In this document: positions 7,767 through 17,123 of the stretch, one piece after another
How positions within the stretch are numbered: position 1 is the first letter of the stretch
How the letters are laid out: the number at the start of each line of letters is the position of its first letter
Assembly (NCBI RefSeq): GCF_002940065.1
Contig: NZ_MDEJ01000001.1
Coordinates: 1 to 38,220 of the forward strand
Length of the DNA stretch: 38,220 bases
Origin: Xanthomonas populi
GTDB taxonomy: Bacteria; Pseudomonadota; Gammaproteobacteria; Xanthomonadales; Xanthomonadaceae
Direction of reading: 5' to 3'
Notes under the pieces: model-generated
What the model was told of the DNA's origin: nothing
Database searches by the model: none
What the model saw: only the letters and a program-made list of their open reading frames with translations
Translations under genes and position numbers: made by a program

Positions 7767-9407
7767 TCAATACGTGCCTACCCGCACCCGCAACACCACA
7801 GGCACCTCGCCGGCCGCATCCACACGCCCGAAGTTGAGGCCGTAGTCGGTCTGGTCGCCGTTGAGCTGTTTTTCAAGCTGCCAGCGCCCGTCCACATACC
7901 GCCCTTGCTCCACCCGCAACAATTGTCCATGACGGGTATCTGCCGCATCGCGGAAAAATTCAATGCGCGCGGCCATGCCGGTGACCAGAAACTCGTCCGG
8001 CCCCAATTGGGCCACCAGCAGCCGGCCGGCGTGGTCGTCGTTGCCCGGCAGAATCGCCGGGGCATCGCCCCACATCGGCGCACCGAACGACACCGTGGCC
8101 TCCCAATCGCCGAAGCGCAGCGTGCGTTGCGGCGCACCTGGCTGTTCGGCTACGGCCTGCAGCCGGCCGTCGAAAGCCGCCTGGGCAACGACGCGCTGCA
8201 TCGGTGCGAGCAGCTTGAAATTGGCCGCGTGCGCAGCGATCGCGCTGCGGTTGGCCTCGCTGTCCTGGTTGCCATCCATGCCGAACACCGAAAAACCGAT
8301 CCCGCCCTGCCCCAGCACATGAAACAGATACGGCGCCGTCGCCGCTTCGAAGCCGGTCTCCGACACCCAGGCCGGGTTGTCCGGCCGCGCATACTGGCCG
8401 ATGACCTTGGTGTATTCGGTGTAGTCGTTGGTGTAGATATCGGTGCCGATAAAGTCGATCGACGGCGTGGCCGCGCGCCACAGCGCGAACATGTTCTCCG
8501 TCGCACCGCCTGAGGGGTAATCCAGTCCCGGATGGCGTTTGCCCTTGTAGCGCAGCCAGGTATTGACGTAGAGCGGCAGCGGATAGGCGCGCTTGCCGGC
8601 GGCGGCCACCTGTTCGATATACGCCGCCGTGGCATGCGCGTTGAAGGCTTCGGCGGCTTCTGCACCGAACAGCTGCTGCCAACTGCCCTGCGGTTTGCCC
8701 AGCGCACGCGCGATGGCGGCAGGCACCGGTTGCGCGAACGCCGCCTCGCCGGCCGGGCCGTGGTCGCGCACGGTACCGATCGCGCCCGGCTCGTTTTCCA
8801 CCTGCACCAGGATCACCGTGTGGTGCTCGCCATCGACCTTGCGCAGGTGCTGCATCAACGCGGTGAACGCGCGCGCATCGGCCTGTACGTTGGCGGCCAC
8901 ATGCGGCGACAGTACGTCTACTGGCTCGCCATTGGCATCGCGCATGCGCGGATACCTGGCCTCGTCGCGCTTGATCCACTCCGGCACGTAATGCATCTGG
9001 CCGTTTTTCCAGCTGCCGAACCACAGCAACGCCACGCGCAGGCCACGCTTGCGCGCGCCGGCAATCAAGGCATCCACATTGGTGGTATCGAAGCGGCCAG
9101 GTGTAGGCTCGAACTGCTCCCAATACACCGGCGCTTCCACCGTGTTGGCGTGCAGTGCGACCACCTCGTCCAGCGCTTTGGGCAATACCGCCGGCCACGC
9201 GCTGGAGTTGTGCAGCTGCGCGGCCAGCACGCTATACGGCGCGCCATCGACGAAGACCGCATGGCGGCCGTTCTGAGTGACGAAACGCGGCAGTTCTTCA
9301 GCACTGACGAGTTGCGGCCAGCAGCTTGCCAGTGCCGCGAGCAGGTACAGCACACGTGCGACGCGGCGAGGCGGTTGTGCCAACTGCAAAGCAAGCGAAC
9401 GCATCAT
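7767..9407 (-). CDS. GH35-like beta-galactosidase (DUF5597-type C-terminus), secreted
   Basis: This 546-residue protein has an N-terminal signal peptide (hydrophobic core [12 protein letters not shown], cleavage near VSA36) and a TIM-barrel glycosidase domain. The predicted acid/base is Glu206 in VQVENEPG and the nucleophile is Glu350 in WVSETGF, the spacing expected of clan GH-A galactosidases. The C-terminal about 140 residues match the beta-rich extension of GH35-like proteins annotated as DUF5597. It should remove terminal beta-galactose from oligosaccharides in the periplasm or outside the cell. The ATG at 9407 overlaps the stop of the upstream peptidase (ATGA), and GGAGG precedes it. 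A second ATG follows immediately and has better spacing, so either may be used. The overlap implies translational coupling with the peptidase. Confidence 0.8.
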   Translation of the reverse strand: MMRSLALQLAQPPRRVARVLYLLAALASCWPQLVSAEELPRFVTQNGRHAVFVDGAPYSVLAAQLHNSSAWPAVLPKALDEVVALHANTVEAPVYWEQFEPTPGRFDTTNVDALIAGARKRGLRVALLWFGSWKNGQMHYVPEWIKRDEARYPRMRDANGEPVDVLSPHVAANVQADARAFTALMQHLRKVDGEHHTVILVQVENEPGAIGTVRDHGPAGEAAFAQPVPAAIARALGKPQGSWQQLFGAEAAEAFNAHATAAYIEQVAAAGKRAYPLPLYVNTWLRYKGKRHPGLDYPSGGATENMFALWRAATPSIDFIGTDIYTNDYTEYTKVIGQYARPDNPAWVSETGFEAATAPYLFHVLGQGGIGFSVFGMDGNQDSEANRSAIAAHAANFKLLAPMQRVVAQAAFDGRLQAVAEQPGAPQRTLRFGDWEATVSFGAPMWGDAPAILPGNDDHAGRLLVAQLGPDEFLVTGMAARIEFFRDAADTRHGQLLRVEQGRYVDGRWQLEKQLNGDQTDYGLNFGRVDAAGEVPVVLRVRVGTY

Positions 9408-10456
9408 TGCGCCTCCGATGGGAGTGAATTCCAGTGCGGTGTGGGTTCGTGGCGCAGATGGCGCACGAAAAAGTCGTACTGGCGACGCTGCACATACGCG
9501 ATCGGCCCGCTGGATCGGCCCACCGAATGCTCGCCACCGGGCACGTTGAGCAGCTCGAAGTCCTTGCCGCTCTTGATCAGCGCATCGACCACCTGCGCAG
9601 TGGAGGCCGGGTCCACATTGGTGTCCTGCTCGCCGACGATCAACAGCAGATCGCCCTGCAACTTAGCCGCATTGACCACGCCCGAGGCCTGCGCATAACC
9701 GGCATCCACCGGCCAGCCCATCCACTGCTCGTTCCAGCTGATCTTGTCCATGCGGTTGTCGTAGCAACCGGCAAACGCCACGCCAACCTTGTAGAAATCA
9801 GGATGGCGTTCGAGTGCGCCCAGCGTGCTCTGCCCACCGGCCGAGGCGCCATAGATGCCCACCCGACCGATGTCGTAAGAGGCATCCTTGGCGGCCAACG
9901 CACGATGCCAGGCGATGCGATCAGGCAAGCCGGAATCGCCGAGGTTTTTCCACGCCACGTCGTGAAATTTCTTGGACCGATTGGCTGCGCCCATGCCGTC
10001 GATCATCACCACGATAAAACCCAGATCCGCCTGCGCCTGCATGCCGATCTGCTTGTCGCCACCGGAGTGATAGCCGAACGGCCAGAACGTCTTCGGCACG
10101 AACGCATCGTGCGGTCCGGCGTAGATGTTCTCGATCACCGGGTATTTCTTGCGCGGGTCGTAATCGCGCGGGCGCACCACCATGCCCCAGATGTCGGTGC
10201 GCCCATCGCGCCCCTTGGCCACGAAGGTCTCCGGCGCGCGCCAGCCGGCCGCCAGCAACGCGTCGATAGTGCCCTGCTCCACTTGCTGCAGCAGTCGGCC
10301 GTCGATGGCGTGCAGCTCCATCACCGGCGGCAGATCCGGACGCGAATAGACATCGACGTAATGCCGGCCGTCCTGGGCCATCGCCACATCGTGATCGGCA
10401 GCCAACCCACGCAGCCAACGGGACACACCTGCATCGCGGCGCAGCTCACTCGCCAT
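9404..10456 (-). CDS. S9 (DPP IV-like) prolyl peptidase lacking most of its propeller
   Basis: The 350-residue product is the alpha/beta-hydrolase half of an S9B dipeptidyl peptidase. The triad is visible as Ser205 in [11 protein letters not shown], Asp278 in GEQDTNVDP and His310 in PGGEHSVGR. Family members are about 700-780 residues, with an N-terminal eight-bladed propeller carrying the Glu-Glu motif that binds the substrate amino group. Here only the last strand ([13 protein letters not shown]) precedes the hydrolase, and no signal peptide remains. The ATG at 10456 has a very strong ribosome site (GGAGGAGG) and overlaps the permease stop by 11 bases, so the shortened gene is set up for expression. 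It is probably a deletion derivative. Without the propeller, dipeptidase specificity and folding are doubtful. Confidence 0.7.
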   Translation of the reverse strand: MASELRRDAGVSRWLRGLAADHDVAMAQDGRHYVDVYSRPDLPPVMELHAIDGRLLQQVEQGTIDALLAAGWRAPETFVAKGRDGRTDIWGMVVRPRDYDPRKKYPVIENIYAGPHDAFVPKTFWPFGYHSGGDKQIGMQAQADLGFIVVMIDGMGAANRSKKFHDVAWKNLGDSGLPDRIAWHRALAAKDASYDIGRVGIYGASAGGQSTLGALERHPDFYKVGVAFAGCYDNRMDKISWNEQWMGWPVDAGYAQASGVVNAAKLQGDLLLIVGEQDTNVDPASTAQVVDALIKSGKDFELLNVPGGEHSVGRSSGPIAYVQRRQYDFFVRHLRHEPTPHWNSLPSEAQ

Positions 10457-12032
10457 CGTCCTCCTCCAGCGCCAGCTCATCGCTGCGCAAGCCACTACGC
10501 GCGCCCCAGTGGTAAATGAAGAACGCAATCACCGCCACGCTCAAGGTATCGAACGGATGCATGATCCAGCCATGGCCACCGAACGTACCGGCCCACGACA
10601 CCGCCATCACCAGCATGAAGAACACGATCAACCACAGCGATGCACGCACCTGACGCAGCAAGCGTGCGCGGCCCTGCCGCGAGGGCAAGCGAAACAGCAC
10701 GTACAGCGCGAACGCGAGCACCTGCAGACCGAGCAACCACGACAAGGTGGGCCAGGTGGACCAGTAGATGATCAATGCGGCGACAATGAACGACAGCGGC
10801 CCCAACACCGCAAACCCCCGCACGCGGAACGGCCGTGGCAGGTCCGGCGCACTGCGGCGCAGCGCGGCCACAGTGACCGGTGCCACCGCATAGCTCAGCA
10901 CCAGTGCGGCCGAGACCACGCCGATCAAGGTCTCCCACGACGGGAACGGCAAGGTCCAGAAGATCGACAGGCCCAGGCTCAACCACAACGCCGGACGCGG
11001 AATCCCCGAGTGCGGATCCACCCGCGTCAGCACCGGCAAGAACCCGCCGCTACGCGCCCAGCCATACACCACGCGCGGGGTGGCATTCATGTAGATATTG
11101 CCGGTGCCGCTGGGCGAGACCATCGCATCGCAGATCACCAACGCGGCCAACCACGCCATGCCCAAGGCCAGCGCGATGTCGTGGTAGGGCAACGCAAACA
11201 CCTTGTCGATGCCGCTCCAGCCCTGCGCCAGCTGTGCGGCCGGGATGCTGCCCAGAAACGCCAATTGCAGCAGCACATAGATCACCGTGGACAAGGCCAC
11301 CGACAGGATCAGGGCGATCGGAATATTGCGCTGCGGCTCGCGTACCTCGCTGGCCACCGACACGATCGGCGTCAAGCCAAGGTAGGCGAAGATGATGCCG
11401 CCGGCGGAGATCGCCGCTTCCACCCCGGCCATGCCCGAAGGTGCAAATCCGTGCACGGTCAGATTGCCCGGATTGAAGTGCTTCATCAGCAGCACGATCA
11501 CCAGAATCGGCACCAGAAACTTGAACACGCTGAAGATGTTGTTGGCCAGCGCAAAGGTCTTGATGCTGAAATAGTTGAGCAGAAAAAACAGCACCAGCAA
11601 AGCCAGTTGCACCAACCAGCCCCACACGCTGGGATGGCTGCCATTGGCCTGATTGAGCACCGGAAACCACGCCGCCGCATATTGGCGCGCCGCTTCCACT
11701 TCGATCGCGATCAGGCTGGAAAACGCGATCAAGGTGATGAAACCGGTTAGCGAGCCGAGCAAGGCGCCATGCGAATACTCCGGATAGCGCACTACGCCAC
11801 CGGCACGCGGTAGCGCTGCCCCCAGTTCGCAATACACCAGGCCCAGCAGCAGCACCGCGATGCCGCCGAGAATCCAAGACGCGATGCCGGCCGGCCCGGC
11901 GATGGAAGAGACATGGCTGGCCGAAAACAACCAGCCCGAGCCGAAGATCGACCCCAGCCCGATAAAGGTCAGGTCGGTCAGGCTGAGTCGCTTGTGGAAC
12001 TTGCCTTGCGTGCTCGCACCGTGTGTGGTCAT
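10446..12032 (-). CDS. APC-superfamily amino acid permease
   Basis: The 528-residue protein has about 12-14 hydrophobic helices and the APC signature near the N-terminus ([18 protein letters not shown]), where the unwound GSIFGSG segment binds the amino acid carboxylate. It resembles the aspartate/proton symporter branch (YveA-like), with a long soluble Asp/Glu-rich C-terminus ([10 protein letters not shown]). It sits in the inner membrane and imports an amino acid or small derivative with protons. In this position, downstream of peptidases and the hydroxyproline pathway, hydroxyproline, proline or small peptides are attractive substrates, but the sequence does not show which. The start at 12032 has only a weak GGGG ribosome site. 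The stop overlaps the next gene. Confidence 0.82.
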   Translation of the reverse strand: MTTHGASTQGKFHKRLSLTDLTFIGLGSIFGSGWLFSASHVSSIAGPAGIASWILGGIAVLLLGLVYCELGAALPRAGGVVRYPEYSHGALLGSLTGFITLIAFSSLIAIEVEAARQYAAAWFPVLNQANGSHPSVWGWLVQLALLVLFFLLNYFSIKTFALANNIFSVFKFLVPILVIVLLMKHFNPGNLTVHGFAPSGMAGVEAAISAGGIIFAYLGLTPIVSVASEVREPQRNIPIALILSVALSTVIYVLLQLAFLGSIPAAQLAQGWSGIDKVFALPYHDIALALGMAWLAALVICDAMVSPSGTGNIYMNATPRVVYGWARSGGFLPVLTRVDPHSGIPRPALWLSLGLSIFWTLPFPSWETLIGVVSAALVLSYAVAPVTVAALRRSAPDLPRPFRVRGFAVLGPLSFIVAALIIYWSTWPTLSWLLGLQVLAFALYVLFRLPSRQGRARLLRQVRASLWLIVFFMLVMAVSWAGTFGGHGWIMHPFDTLSVAVIAFFIYHWGARSGLRSDELALEEDDGE

Positions 12033-12097
12033 TCGTCGCCCCGAAGCGTGGAAAGCGCGGTTGCTGTTGCGGAAAACGTCGGCTGGTTTTACGTGGA

Positions 12098-13963
12098 TCA
12101 GTCGCTGTCAGACGCCTTGGCATCTACCGCCGGTGACTCGGCAGCATCTTCGGCGGCATAGGGTGAGACACCGCCGTCGGCAATAAACCGGTCGATGCGC
12201 GCTTCCAGGACCGGCAACGGCACCGAGCCGGTCTGCAGCACTGCGTCGTGGAAATGGCGCAGATCGAATGTCTCGCCCAAGGCAGCTTCGGCCTTGCGCC
12301 GCAACTCAAGAATTTTCAACTCGCCCAGGTAATACGACAACGCCTGCCCCGGCCAGGCGATATAGCGATCCACCTCGGTGGTGACTTCGTGTTCGCTCAA
12401 GGCGGTGTTGTCGCGCAGATAGGCCTGTGCCTGCGCGCGCGTCCAGCCCTTGTGGTGGATACCGGTATCGATCACCAAACGGCAGGCGCGCCACATCTGG
12501 TAGGTCAGGTAACCGAAGCGATCATAGGGCGTGTCGTACATGCCCATTTCCTGGCCCAGATACTCCGAGTACAAGGCCCAGCCCTCGCCATAGGCGGAGA
12601 TGAACCCATAGCGGCGAAACTCCGGCAGCCCCTGCGCCTCGGCCGCCAGCGGCATCTGCAGTGCGTGGCCGGGCGATGACTCGTGCAACGTCAATGCGGT
12701 CAGGTTGTACAACGGCCGCGATGGCAGGTTGTAGGTATTGACCAGATAAATGCCGGGACCGCCGCGGCCACCGGTATAGAACGGCGCCAATTCCGGCGGC
12801 AACGGCTCGATCGCGAAGCGTCGGCGCGGCAGCCGGCCGATGTAATCGCCCACCTTGGCGTCCACGCGCTTGGCGATCCACGCGGCCTGCTTGAGCAATT
12901 CTTCCGGCGTCTTGGCATAGAACTGCGGGTCGGTGCGCAGGAACCGCAAAAACGCGGGAAACACCGCCTGCCCGGCCGGTGGCTTAAAGCCGCTGGCGAC
13001 GATGGTCTGATCCATCTGCGTGCGCAGCTTGGCCACTTCCTGCAGGCCGATCTGATGGATCTGCTCCGGGCTCAACTCCAGCGTGGTGAATTCGCGGATC
13101 TGCGCGCGGTAATACGCCTGCCCGTCCGGCAAGGCTTCGCCGGCAAGTGTGGTGCGCGCGCGTGGCTGATACGCGTTGCGGATGAAGTCCAGCAGCTTGG
13201 CGTAAGCCGGCAGCACCTGCGCATCGATGGTCTTGACGGCCTGCTGCCGCAGTTGCGCCTGCACATCGGCCGGCAGCGTCGCCGGCATCTGCTTGAACGG
13301 TGCGTAGAACGGATTGGCCTCGCCCTTGGCTTGCACCACATCGGCAATGGATTGGTCGCGCCCGGTGAGAGTCACCTTGGGCTGGCTGAAACCACGCGCC
13401 AGGCCGGCACGCATATTGTCGGTGTGTTCGGCGAAATAGCGCGGGATATCGGCCAGCATCTTCAGATAGCGCTGGAAGTCCTCACGCGTGCGCAACTTGG
13501 CTTCGGCACTGAAACCCAGATCGCTCCAGAACGCCGAGTCGCTGTTGAACGGCATCTCCCAGGCGCGGAAATGCTGCTGATCCAGCAGCACCAGCAACTG
13601 CTGCCGGTACACCTGATAACTCACCTGGTCTTCGGCCGGCAACTGCGCGATCGGGATCGCATCCAGTTCCTTCAACGCCTGTTGCCAGTACGCAGTGCGC
13701 AGGTCTTGCGTGGCCACGTCGACCTTGGGCAGATGGTCGGACTGCGTGTCCTGCGTGGCCTGGTTGTCTTCATCCACCGCGCCGGACAGCTGCGCCTGCC
13801 GCCAACGCCATTCGCGCGTGTACAGCGCCTTGAAGCGTGCTGCTGCGCCGCTTTGCGTGGTGGGTGTGGTGGGTGTGGCCTGCGCCTGCCCTGCGGTGCC
13901 GCCCACACTGGCGGCAATCAACACGCTCAACGCGCTCGCGCGCCAGACGCTGCTGGTCTTCAT
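12098..13963 (-). CDS. DUF885 putative zinc metallopeptidase (second of a tandem pair)
   Basis: This 621-residue exported protein has a signal peptide (MKTSSVWRASALSVLIAAS, cleavage near AQA) and a largely helical DUF885 (PF05960) domain. The probable zinc site is H427-E428-SSPG-H433, with a third ligand Glu460 in GEGWALY. This HExxPGH form is seen in a family whose peptidase activity is inferred rather than broadly demonstrated. I start it at the ATG at 13963, which overlaps the stop of the upstream paralogue by one base (TGATG), so the two are translationally coupled. It differs from its partner in having SS instead of GV within the motif and in lacking a lipobox. It is likely to act in the periplasm on peptides. 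Confidence 0.78.
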   Translation of the reverse strand: MKTSSVWRASALSVLIAASVGGTAGQAQATPTTPTTQSGAAARFKALYTREWRWRQAQLSGAVDEDNQATQDTQSDHLPKVDVATQDLRTAYWQQALKELDAIPIAQLPAEDQVSYQVYRQQLLVLLDQQHFRAWEMPFNSDSAFWSDLGFSAEAKLRTREDFQRYLKMLADIPRYFAEHTDNMRAGLARGFSQPKVTLTGRDQSIADVVQAKGEANPFYAPFKQMPATLPADVQAQLRQQAVKTIDAQVLPAYAKLLDFIRNAYQPRARTTLAGEALPDGQAYYRAQIREFTTLELSPEQIHQIGLQEVAKLRTQMDQTIVASGFKPPAGQAVFPAFLRFLRTDPQFYAKTPEELLKQAAWIAKRVDAKVGDYIGRLPRRRFAIEPLPPELAPFYTGGRGGPGIYLVNTYNLPSRPLYNLTALTLHESSPGHALQMPLAAEAQGLPEFRRYGFISAYGEGWALYSEYLGQEMGMYDTPYDRFGYLTYQMWRACRLVIDTGIHHKGWTRAQAQAYLRDNTALSEHEVTTEVDRYIAWPGQALSYYLGELKILELRRKAEAALGETFDLRHFHDAVLQTGSVPLPVLEARIDRFIADGGVSPYAAEDAAESPAVDAKASDSD

Positions 13964-15777
13964 CAGCTTGCCACCGATACGGCTTTGGCTTGTGCAATCC
14001 ACTGGCGCACGCGTTGCTGCAACATCGCCAGCGGCATCGCGCCGCCGCCGAGCACTGCATCGTGGAAGGCGCGCACGTCGAAGCGATCGCCGAGTTCTTT
14101 TTCGGCTTCCGCACGCAGCGCCAGAATCTGCAGCTGCCCCAACTTGTAACCCAGTGCCTGGCCCGGCCAGACAATATAGCGGTCGGTTTCGGACTGGATG
14201 CTGGGCTCGTCATCAGACGGATGCGCGTGAAATAAATCCACCATCTGCTGGCGGTTCCAATGCTTGTAGTGCACGCCGGTATCGAGCACCAGCCGATTTT
14301 CCCGCAAAAATTCGCCTGAGAGGCGACCGTAATCGTTGTACGGATCCTTGAAGAAGCCGATCTCCTTGCCCAGGCGCTCGGCGTACAGCGCCCAGCCTTC
14401 GATGTAGGCGTTGTAGCCGGCCTGCTGGCGGAACGGCGGCAACGGCAGCGTCTGCGCAAGCGAGATCTGCAGGTGATGGCCCGGCACGCCCTCGTGATAC
14501 GCGGTGGTTTCGATATTGATCAAGGTACGGCTGGCGAAGTCGCTGGTGTTGACCTTTACGATGGCCGGCTTGGTGCCTTCCGGATTGCTCTGCCAGTATT
14601 CGGCGCCGGGCGCGCTGCGTCGGAACGCCGGCATTGCCTGCACCTCCAACGGTGTTTTTGGCAAGTGGCCGAACAGCTTGGGTAGCTCCGGTTCCATCGC
14701 GGCGATGTAATCGCGGTATCGCTGCAGGATCTGCTCGCTGGAGGTGGCAAAGTGGCGCTTGTCTGTTTCCACCGCCTTGCGGAAGCTGGCCAGATCCGCG
14801 AAGCCCTGCGCCTTGGCGATCACCGTCATCTCGCCTTCGATGCGCGCGACTTCCTTCAAACCGATCTGGTGGATGTCCTCCGGCGCCATCTCGGTGGTGG
14901 TCTGGGTATGGATGGCGTAGCGATAGCGGCGCTCGCCATCGGGCAGCGCCCACAGCCCTTCCTGCGCGCGCCCTTGCGCTGCGTATTCGTCGCGTACGAA
15001 CGCGGCCAGCTTGCCGTAGGCCGAGCGCACCTGCTGATCGATCGCGGCCAGTAATTGCGTGCGCAGCGCGTCGCGCTGGTCGGCCGGCACAGCGGCATCA
15101 AGTTTTTTCAGCGGCGAGGCGAATGGGCTTTGCTCACCGGTCAACGCGGCAATCTTGTCGATCTGCTCGGGCAAGCGCTCCAGCAGATAACGCGGCTGCA
15201 CCAGGCCCTGCTTCGCGCCCCGCCGCGACACCGCGATCACCTGGTCGATCACCGCCGGAATCGTCTGCAGACGCTTGATGTAGTCCTGATAATCCTTGGC
15301 GTTTTCGAACGGAAACGCATCGCCATAGCCGGCCAGCGCCAACTGGATGCCGCCGATCGGCTCCAGCGGCATCGCATAGGTCTCCAGCGCGATGCCTTCC
15401 AGCTTGTCGCGCAGCTGGCCGAGCATCATCTGCAGGCTGAGTTGGCGTTGCTCGTCCAGCGCCTTGCTGTCGATCGCTTCGAACTGCTTGAGCAACTCGG
15501 CAGTAGCAGTGCGTTCTGCCTGCACGGCGTCGAGCGAGTAGTCGCTCCAACGATCGTTGTAACGTTTGTCGCCGATGATGCTTGCGAACTCGGGGTTGTG
15601 TTGCAACTGGTACTGCCATTGCTTGTCCAGCAGCGCGTCGAAGGCTTTGGCGGCCTGTTCGCTGGTTGGAGCGGAAGTGGCAGCAACCGCCGTCTCCGCT
15701 GCGGGCGGCGCCGGCTTGCAGGCAGTGAACAATGCGGCGGCAAGCAGGCCGATAGCGACAGGACGCAGGTGGTTCAT
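13963..15777 (-). CDS. DUF885 putative zinc metallopeptidase, lipoprotein (first of a tandem pair)
   Basis: The 604-residue product begins with a lipoprotein signal (LLAAALFTACKP; lipidated Cys20), so it should be anchored to a membrane facing the periplasm. The DUF885 domain carries H428-EGVPG-H434-H and Glu460 in IEGWALYAE, the same spacing as in the downstream paralogue. A conserved tail (RYIVWPGQALGYKLG) is typical of the family. Members look like M3-type helical zinc peptidases. The gene starts 146 bases after the M24 peptidase stop, with a strong inverted repeat in between, and its stop overlaps the next start. The pair probably arose by tandem duplication, followed by divergence in localisation. 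Confidence 0.78.
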   Translation of the reverse strand: MNHLRPVAIGLLAAALFTACKPAPPAAETAVAATSAPTSEQAAKAFDALLDKQWQYQLQHNPEFASIIGDKRYNDRWSDYSLDAVQAERTATAELLKQFEAIDSKALDEQRQLSLQMMLGQLRDKLEGIALETYAMPLEPIGGIQLALAGYGDAFPFENAKDYQDYIKRLQTIPAVIDQVIAVSRRGAKQGLVQPRYLLERLPEQIDKIAALTGEQSPFASPLKKLDAAVPADQRDALRTQLLAAIDQQVRSAYGKLAAFVRDEYAAQGRAQEGLWALPDGERRYRYAIHTQTTTEMAPEDIHQIGLKEVARIEGEMTVIAKAQGFADLASFRKAVETDKRHFATSSEQILQRYRDYIAAMEPELPKLFGHLPKTPLEVQAMPAFRRSAPGAEYWQSNPEGTKPAIVKVNTSDFASRTLINIETTAYHEGVPGHHLQISLAQTLPLPPFRQQAGYNAYIEGWALYAERLGKEIGFFKDPYNDYGRLSGEFLRENRLVLDTGVHYKHWNRQQMVDLFHAHPSDDEPSIQSETDRYIVWPGQALGYKLGQLQILALRAEAEKELGDRFDVRAFHDAVLGGGAMPLAMLQQRVRQWIAQAKAVSVAS

Positions 15778-15833
15778 GCAGTTACTCCAAGAAAGACGGT
15801 ATGCAGGCAGCGCTCGATGCGTTCAATCCGGGG

Positions 15834-15900
15834 GTAGGAGCGCGCTTGCGCGCGAGAGGTTTTTCCAGGTGACGGTTCTCGCGCGCAAGCGCGCTCCTAC
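15834..15900. repeat. Inverted repeat with perfect 24-bp arms (taggagcgcgcttgcgcgcg type)
   Basis: Arms gtaggagcgcgcttgcgcgc(gaga) at 15834-15857 and their exact reverse complement at 15877-15900 enclose a 19-base loop. This motif is one that I recall being dispersed between genes in xanthomonads. Here it lies between the M24 peptidase stop (15924) and the DUF885 start (15777), both on the minus strand. It could protect the 3' end of the hydroxyproline operon mRNA or attenuate read-through. Confidence 0.7.
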
Positions 15901-15923
15901 GAGGTAATGGGCGCGTGCAGCGC

Positions 15924-17123
15924 TCACGCAAACGGTCGATCGATCGCCAGCGACGGCGGCGTGAACCACTGCGCGCCCGCGTCGGTGACATAAAAATGGT
16001 CTTCCAGGCGCACGCCGAATTGGCCAGGCACTACAATCATCGGCTCATTGCTGGCGCACATGCCCGGCTGCAGCGGCTGCGCATTGCCACGCACCAGATA
16101 CGGCGCCTCATGGATCGCCAGGCCGCAGCCGTGACCGGTGCGATGCGGCAGGCCGGGCAAGCGATAGTCCGGGCCGAGTCCTGCCGCGTCGAGCACCTTG
16201 CGCGCAGCCTGGTCCACTGCTTCACAGGCGACACCGGGGCGAATCGCCGCAAACGCAGCCGCCTGCGCCGCCTGCTCCAGCTCCCAGATGCGCCGTTGCG
16301 CAGCGTCGGGCGTGCCGTAACTCCAGGTGCGGGTGATATCGGAGTGATACCCCTGCACGGTGCAGCCGGTGTCGATCAGCACCAACTCGCCTTCGCGCAG
16401 GTGTTGCACGCCTGGGAGACCGTGCGGGAACGCGGTGGCATGGCCGAACTGCACGATGCAAAAAGTCGAACCGTTGTCCGCGCCCAGCGCGCGATGCGCC
16501 TCATCGATAAAGCGCACCAGTTGATCGGTACCGATGCCTTCCTGGGCGATGCCGGCGGCCAGACGCTGAACCAGCAGGGTCATGTCGCAGGCCTGCTGCA
16601 TCAGCGCCAGCTCGGCCGGCGACTTGCACATGCGGCAGCCGTCGATGATGAAGCCGGCATCGCGGATCGCCGTGCCCAGGTGCGCGCGCAAGCCGGTGTG
16701 CACGGCGAACGCAATGCCTGGATCCAGCGCCAATGCATGCGCGTGGCGTTCGTCCATGGCCTGCACCACCAGCGCGTAGGGGTCGTGGTGTTCTTCCCAC
16801 AGATAGTTGGCGACCGGGATCTTCAACACCGCATCCAGCGAGCCTTCTTCGAAGGCCGGGCAGATCAATACCGGGTCGCCATTCAACGTCAGCAGCAGCG
16901 CAACCAGACGCTCGCTCGCACCCCACGGCACGCCGGTGAAATAACGCAGCGAGGTGCCGGCGCCGATCAACAGCGCATCCACGCCGTGCGCGGCCATCAG
17001 GCTGCGTGCGCGTTCGAGGCGCTGTTCGTATTCCTGCGCTGCGATCGGCGCGGCGCGTTGCGTCCACGGCGTCAGTTGCGCGCGCGCCTGCTCCAGCGAC
17101 AACCCGCCGATCTGGCTGCTCAT
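15924..17123 (-). CDS. M24 family metallopeptidase (Xaa-Pro dipeptidase type)
   Basis: The 399-residue cytosolic enzyme has the pita-bread fold of prolidases with all five metal ligands: Asp251 (LIDTG), Asp262 (SDITRT), His331 (RTGHGCG), Glu360 (SNEP) and Glu374 (RLEDH). The N-terminal domain (GTSLRYFTGVPWG) is the creatinase-like lobe. It should cleave dipeptides with proline, or by context hydroxyproline, in the second position. The ATG at 17123 overlaps the stop of the semialdehyde dehydrogenase (ATGA). That is why I prefer it to the upstream start at 17153. Its place at the end of the hydroxyproline operon suggests that it releases free hydroxyproline from imported X-Hyp peptides. The substrate preference is inference. 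Confidence 0.85.
   Translation of the reverse strand: MSSQIGGLSLEQARAQLTPWTQRAAPIAAQEYEQRLERARSLMAAHGVDALLIGAGTSLRYFTGVPWGASERLVALLLTLNGDPVLICPAFEEGSLDAVLKIPVANYLWEEHHDPYALVVQAMDERHAHALALDPGIAFAVHTGLRAHLGTAIRDAGFIIDGCRMCKSPAELALMQQACDMTLLVQRLAAGIAQEGIGTDQLVRFIDEAHRALGADNGSTFCIVQFGHATAFPHGLPGVQHLREGELVLIDTGCTVQGYHSDITRTWSYGTPDAAQRRIWELEQAAQAAAFAAIRPGVACEAVDQAARKVLDAAGLGPDYRLPGLPHRTGHGCGLAIHEAPYLVRGNAQPLQPGMCASNEPMIVVPGQFGVRLEDHFYVTDAGAQWFTPPSLAIDRPFA

Noticed and set aside
10509..12123. Frames of 413 and 357 codons overlapping the permease
   Set aside because: The permease frame has clear membrane helices and family motifs. The alternatives are His/Gln/Arg-rich shadows.
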